Origin: Acidisphaera sp035272265 | GTDB lineage: Bacteria > Pseudomonadota > Alphaproteobacteria > Acetobacterales > Acetobacteraceae | Direction of reading: 5' to 3' | DNA length: 15,054 nt | NCBI GenBank assembly: GCA_035272265.1 | Contig: DATEQV010000333.1 | Span: forward strand, 1-15,054 | Shown here: in pieces, positions 13,113-15,054 of the stretch | Layout: each line of letters starts with the position of its first letter | How positions within the stretch are numbered: position 1 is the first letter of the stretch | The notes under the pieces: model-generated | Told to the model about the DNA's origin: nothing | The model's input: only the letters and a program-made list of their open reading frames with translations | The model's database searches: none | Made by a program: the position numbers and the translations under genes

Positions 13113-14236
13113 GCGACACGCAGACCGTCGCCACAACGGCGACCGACGCACCGCCCGCAGCTTCGCCGCCGGCAGGGGCGCCCTCAGCGGCTGCGGCGCC
13201 GCGCCGTACGGCGCAGGACGAAGCGGCGGAGGAAGCCGCACTCGCGGCGGCGTGGGCGCAGTCGGCCGCGCGCGCCGGCGGCGCGGCGGCGCAAGCGGCC
13301 CCGGCGACAGACGCGACGGGCGCGCCGGCCGGGCGGCCGCTTGGCGGCATCGAGCGGTTCATCCGCTCCGGGCTGGTCGCCTACGACCGCCTGCCGATGC
13401 TGGAGGTGGTGTTCGACCGCATGGTCCGCATGATGTCGACCAGCCTTCGCCACTTCACCAACGACAACGTCGAAATCGCGCTGGAAGGCATCGAGTCCGT
13501 CCGCGTCGGCGACCACCTCGACGCGATACCGCTGCCCGCCGCGCTGGCGGTGATCAAGGCGCAGGAATGGGACAACCATGGCCTGCTGATCGTCGATTCC
13601 GCGATGATCTGCACCGTCGTCGACGTGCTGCTGGGCGGCAGGCGGGCGTCCGGCCCGGCGCGCATCGAGGGCCGCACTTTCACCCGCATCGAGCGCACGC
13701 TCGCCGAGCGGCTGATCCGCGTCGTCGCCGCCGACCTCTCGGCGAGCTTCGAGCCGCTGTGCGCGGCGACCTTCCGCTTCGAGCGGCTCGAGGTGCATCC
13801 GCGCTTCGCCACCATCGTGCGCCGGTCCAACGCCGCCATCGTCGCGCGGCTGCGCATCGAGATGGAGGATCGCGGCGGCAGCATCGAAGTGCTGCTGCCG
13901 CACGGCACGCTGGAGCCGGTGCGCGAGCTGTTGCTGCAGCAGTTCATGGGCGAGAAGTTCGGCCGCGACTCGATCTGGGAGGCGCATCTGGCCGAGGAGC
14001 TGCGCAACACCGAGGTCGAGCTGTCCGCCGTGCTCGACGAGCAGACGATGCGCCTGTCGGAGATCATGGCGCTGCAGACCGGCAGCCAGATCGTGCTGAA
14101 CGTCGGACGCGGTGCCGCGGTGCAGATGCGCTGCGGCACGGTGCCGCTGTTCGAAGGTCGCGTCGGCCGGCGCAAGAACCGCATCGCCGTGCGCATCGAG
14201 CGCGAAGCCGCGCGGGCGCCCGGCGATGACCCGTGA
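13109..14236 (+). CDS. fliM: Flagellar motor switch protein FliM
   Basis: A 375-residue C-ring protein. The core begins near residue 80 with LGGIERFIRSGLVAYDRLPMLEVVFDRMVRMM and runs through the middle domain (LLIVDSAMICTVVDVLLGG, ARIEGRTFTRIE). The C-terminal SpoA/FliN-like domain has ELSAVLDEQTMRLSEIMALQTGSQIVLNV and ends with GRKNRIAVRIE-type residues. It links FliG and FliN and receives the chemotaxis signal. The first 78 residues are Ala- and Pro-rich; the canonical EIDALL CheY-P-binding motif is not visible there, only an acidic DEAAEEAALAAAW stretch. The start overlaps fliL as ATGA. Confidence 0.95.
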   Translation: MSDTQTVATTATDAPPAASPPAGAPSAAAAPRRTAQDEAAEEAALAAAWAQSAARAGGAAAQAAPATDATGAPAGRPLGGIERFIRSGLVAYDRLPMLEVVFDRMVRMMSTSLRHFTNDNVEIALEGIESVRVGDHLDAIPLPAALAVIKAQEWDNHGLLIVDSAMICTVVDVLLGGRRASGPARIEGRTFTRIERTLAERLIRVVAADLSASFEPLCAATFRFERLEVHPRFATIVRRSNAAIVARLRIEMEDRGGSIEVLLPHGTLEPVRELLLQQFMGEKFGRDSIWEAHLAEELRNTEVELSAVLDEQTMRLSEIMALQTGSQIVLNVGRGAAVQMRCGTVPLFEGRVGRRKNRIAVRIEREAARAPGDDP

Positions 14237-14293
14237 CGCCGGCCATGACGCGCCGGGACGTCCCGCTTTGAACCGCAACAGCTGAAAGGATCG

Positions 14294-14863
14294 ATGGTGT
14301 CTGGCATCGCGTGGCTGCTGGAGATCGTGCTGCTCGGGCTGCTCGGCGGCGTGCTGTTCCAGGCGTGGCGCCTGGAACGCGCGCTGGGCGTGCTCAAGCG
14401 CGACCGCGCGTCGCTCGAACAGCTCGTCGCCGGCTTCAACGCGAGCACGCGGCAGGCCGAAGCGGGGATCGAGCGCCTGCGCGGCGCGGCGGACGGCGCG
14501 GGCCGTGTGCTCGCCAAGCAGACCGAAAGCGCGCTGTCGCTGAAGGACGACCTGACGTTCCTCAGCGAACGCGCCGAGCGGATCGCCGACCGGCTGGACC
14601 ACGCCGTGCGCCGCGCGCGCCCCGCGGTGGCGGATGCCAAGCCGGTGCCCCTCGCGGCCAACGCGCCGGCCAGCCCGCCAGCCAACATGTCGGTCGTGGC
14701 AGGTGGGATGACGGCGCTGGTGCCGGTCGGCCCGTCCGACCGGCTGGAGCATGCGGTGCGCCGCGCGCGCGCCTCCGTGGCAAAGACCAAGCACGCCGCG
14801 GCGGCGGCCAAGGGAATTGCCGCCGCTTCGGCCGCCCGCGCCGCCGAGGCGAGCGCGACCTGA
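14294..14863 (+). CDS. DUF6468 domain protein of the flagellar cluster
   Basis: A 189-residue protein. One N-terminal membrane helix (about 5-24) is followed by a coiled coil (about 25-105) with RLERALGVLKRDRASLEQLV and LKDDLTFLSERAERIADRL, which match the DUF6468 family found next to fliM in Rhodospirillales. The C-terminal third is Ala-rich and contains a repeated unit: DRLDHAVRRARP (about 99-110) and DRLEHAVRRARA (about 149-160), 50 residues apart. Function is unknown; the membrane anchor and coiled coil suggest a structural or stator-associated role. The start ATG 14294 has AAAGGA 4 bases upstream. It lies 57 bases after fliM. Confidence 0.8.
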   Translation: MVSGIAWLLEIVLLGLLGGVLFQAWRLERALGVLKRDRASLEQLVAGFNASTRQAEAGIERLRGAADGAGRVLAKQTESALSLKDDLTFLSERAERIADRLDHAVRRARPAVADAKPVPLAANAPASPPANMSVVAGGMTALVPVGPSDRLEHAVRRARASVAKTKHAAAAAKGIAAASAARAAEASAT

Positions 14864-14879
14864 CGCACGGGAGGACGCC

Positions 14880-15054
14880 TTGACCGTCACCTTGCACGCG
14901 CCGCGGCTGCTGCCGCTGACCATGCTGGTCGGCGCGATGCTGATGGCGACCAAGATCATCGTGCTGCTGCACGCAGCCGTGCCCGGCGCGCCGCCGCTGC
15001 CGGTCACCGGCGAAGTGCTGTCGTCCGCGCGCGCGGCGCCGGCCGCGGCCGCGG
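14880..15054 (+). CDS. MotE-like flagellar protein, N-terminal part only
   Basis: The frame is open from TTG 14880 to the window end (58 codons). The start is chosen because GGAGG lies 5 bases upstream and because the protein then begins PRLLPLTMLVGAMLMATKIIVLL (about 8-30), a basic edge followed by one membrane helix, as in MotE-like proteins that follow the DUF6468 gene in related clusters. MotE is a periplasmic chaperone for MotC in rhizobia. An ATG at 14922 is an alternative but would cut the helix. The diagnostic C-terminal domain is beyond the window, so the family call depends on position and the N-terminal helix. Confidence 0.5.
   Translation, partial: MTVTLHAPRLLPLTMLVGAMLMATKIIVLLHAAVPGAPPLPVTGEVLSSARAAPAAAA

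Noticed and set aside
13184..15007. A long open frame (607 codons) on the minus strand opposite fliM and the DUF6468 gene.
   Set aside because: It is antisense to clear flagellar genes, is rich in Arg, Ala, His and Gln as expected from mirrored GC-rich codons, and matches no family.
1..15054. CRISPR arrays, tRNA or rRNA genes, insertion sequences, phage or toxin-antitoxin genes.
   Set aside because: No regularly spaced repeats, transposase motifs or RNA gene signatures were seen in any gap.

Overview
This is GC-rich DNA from an alphaproteobacterium, most likely of the Rhodospirillales/Acetobacterales type. The evidence is the presence of FliX, a FliM followed by a DUF6468 protein and a MotE-like gene, a DksA that keeps only one zinc-finger cysteine, and strong G/C at third codon positions. 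Most of the window is a basal-body locus of the flagellum, with a zinc uptake and sensing module set inside it. No stretch longer than 230 bases lacks a gene.

Layout from left to right. (1) The 3' end of a lytic transglycosylase gene (+). (2) A convergent intergenic region holding two near-identical hairpins in inverted orientation, a REP/BIME-like element. (3) A minus-strand operon read right to left: flgI (P-ring), a short rod-binding FlgJ, a FlgN-like chaperone, a family-4-type glycosyltransferase and an OtnK-type four-carbon acid sugar kinase, the last two overlapping by ATGA. (4) Divergent from flgI, fliX (+) and then dksA (+). (5) The zinc module: znuA-znuC-znuB (+), converging on zur (-). 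(6) A minus-strand operon read right to left: flgF-flgG-flgA-flgH. (7) Divergent from flgF: fliL-fliM-DUF6468-motE-like (+), cut by the window end.

How the genes work together. FlgF and FlgG form the proximal and distal rod, FlgI and FlgH the P and L rings, FlgA chaperones the P ring, FlgJ caps the rod, and FlgN probably escorts late substrates. FliL and FliM belong to the stator-associated ring and the C-ring switch. FliX in Caulobacter couples basal-body assembly to the sigma-54 activator FlbD. Both minus-strand flagellar operons carry a good sigma-54 -24/-12 element, and each has a CGGCA-N5-TGCC(G/C) dyad about 80-85 bp upstream of it, as expected for an FlbD-type enhancer site. A FliX-FlbD-sigma-54 circuit is therefore likely, although flbD and rpoN are outside the window.

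The zinc module has a palindromic Zur-type operator (core ATGnTATAnCA) upstream of both znuA and zur. ZnuC ends in a histidine-rich tail, while ZnuA lacks the usual histidine-rich loop and seems to use Glu at its third metal-ligand position.
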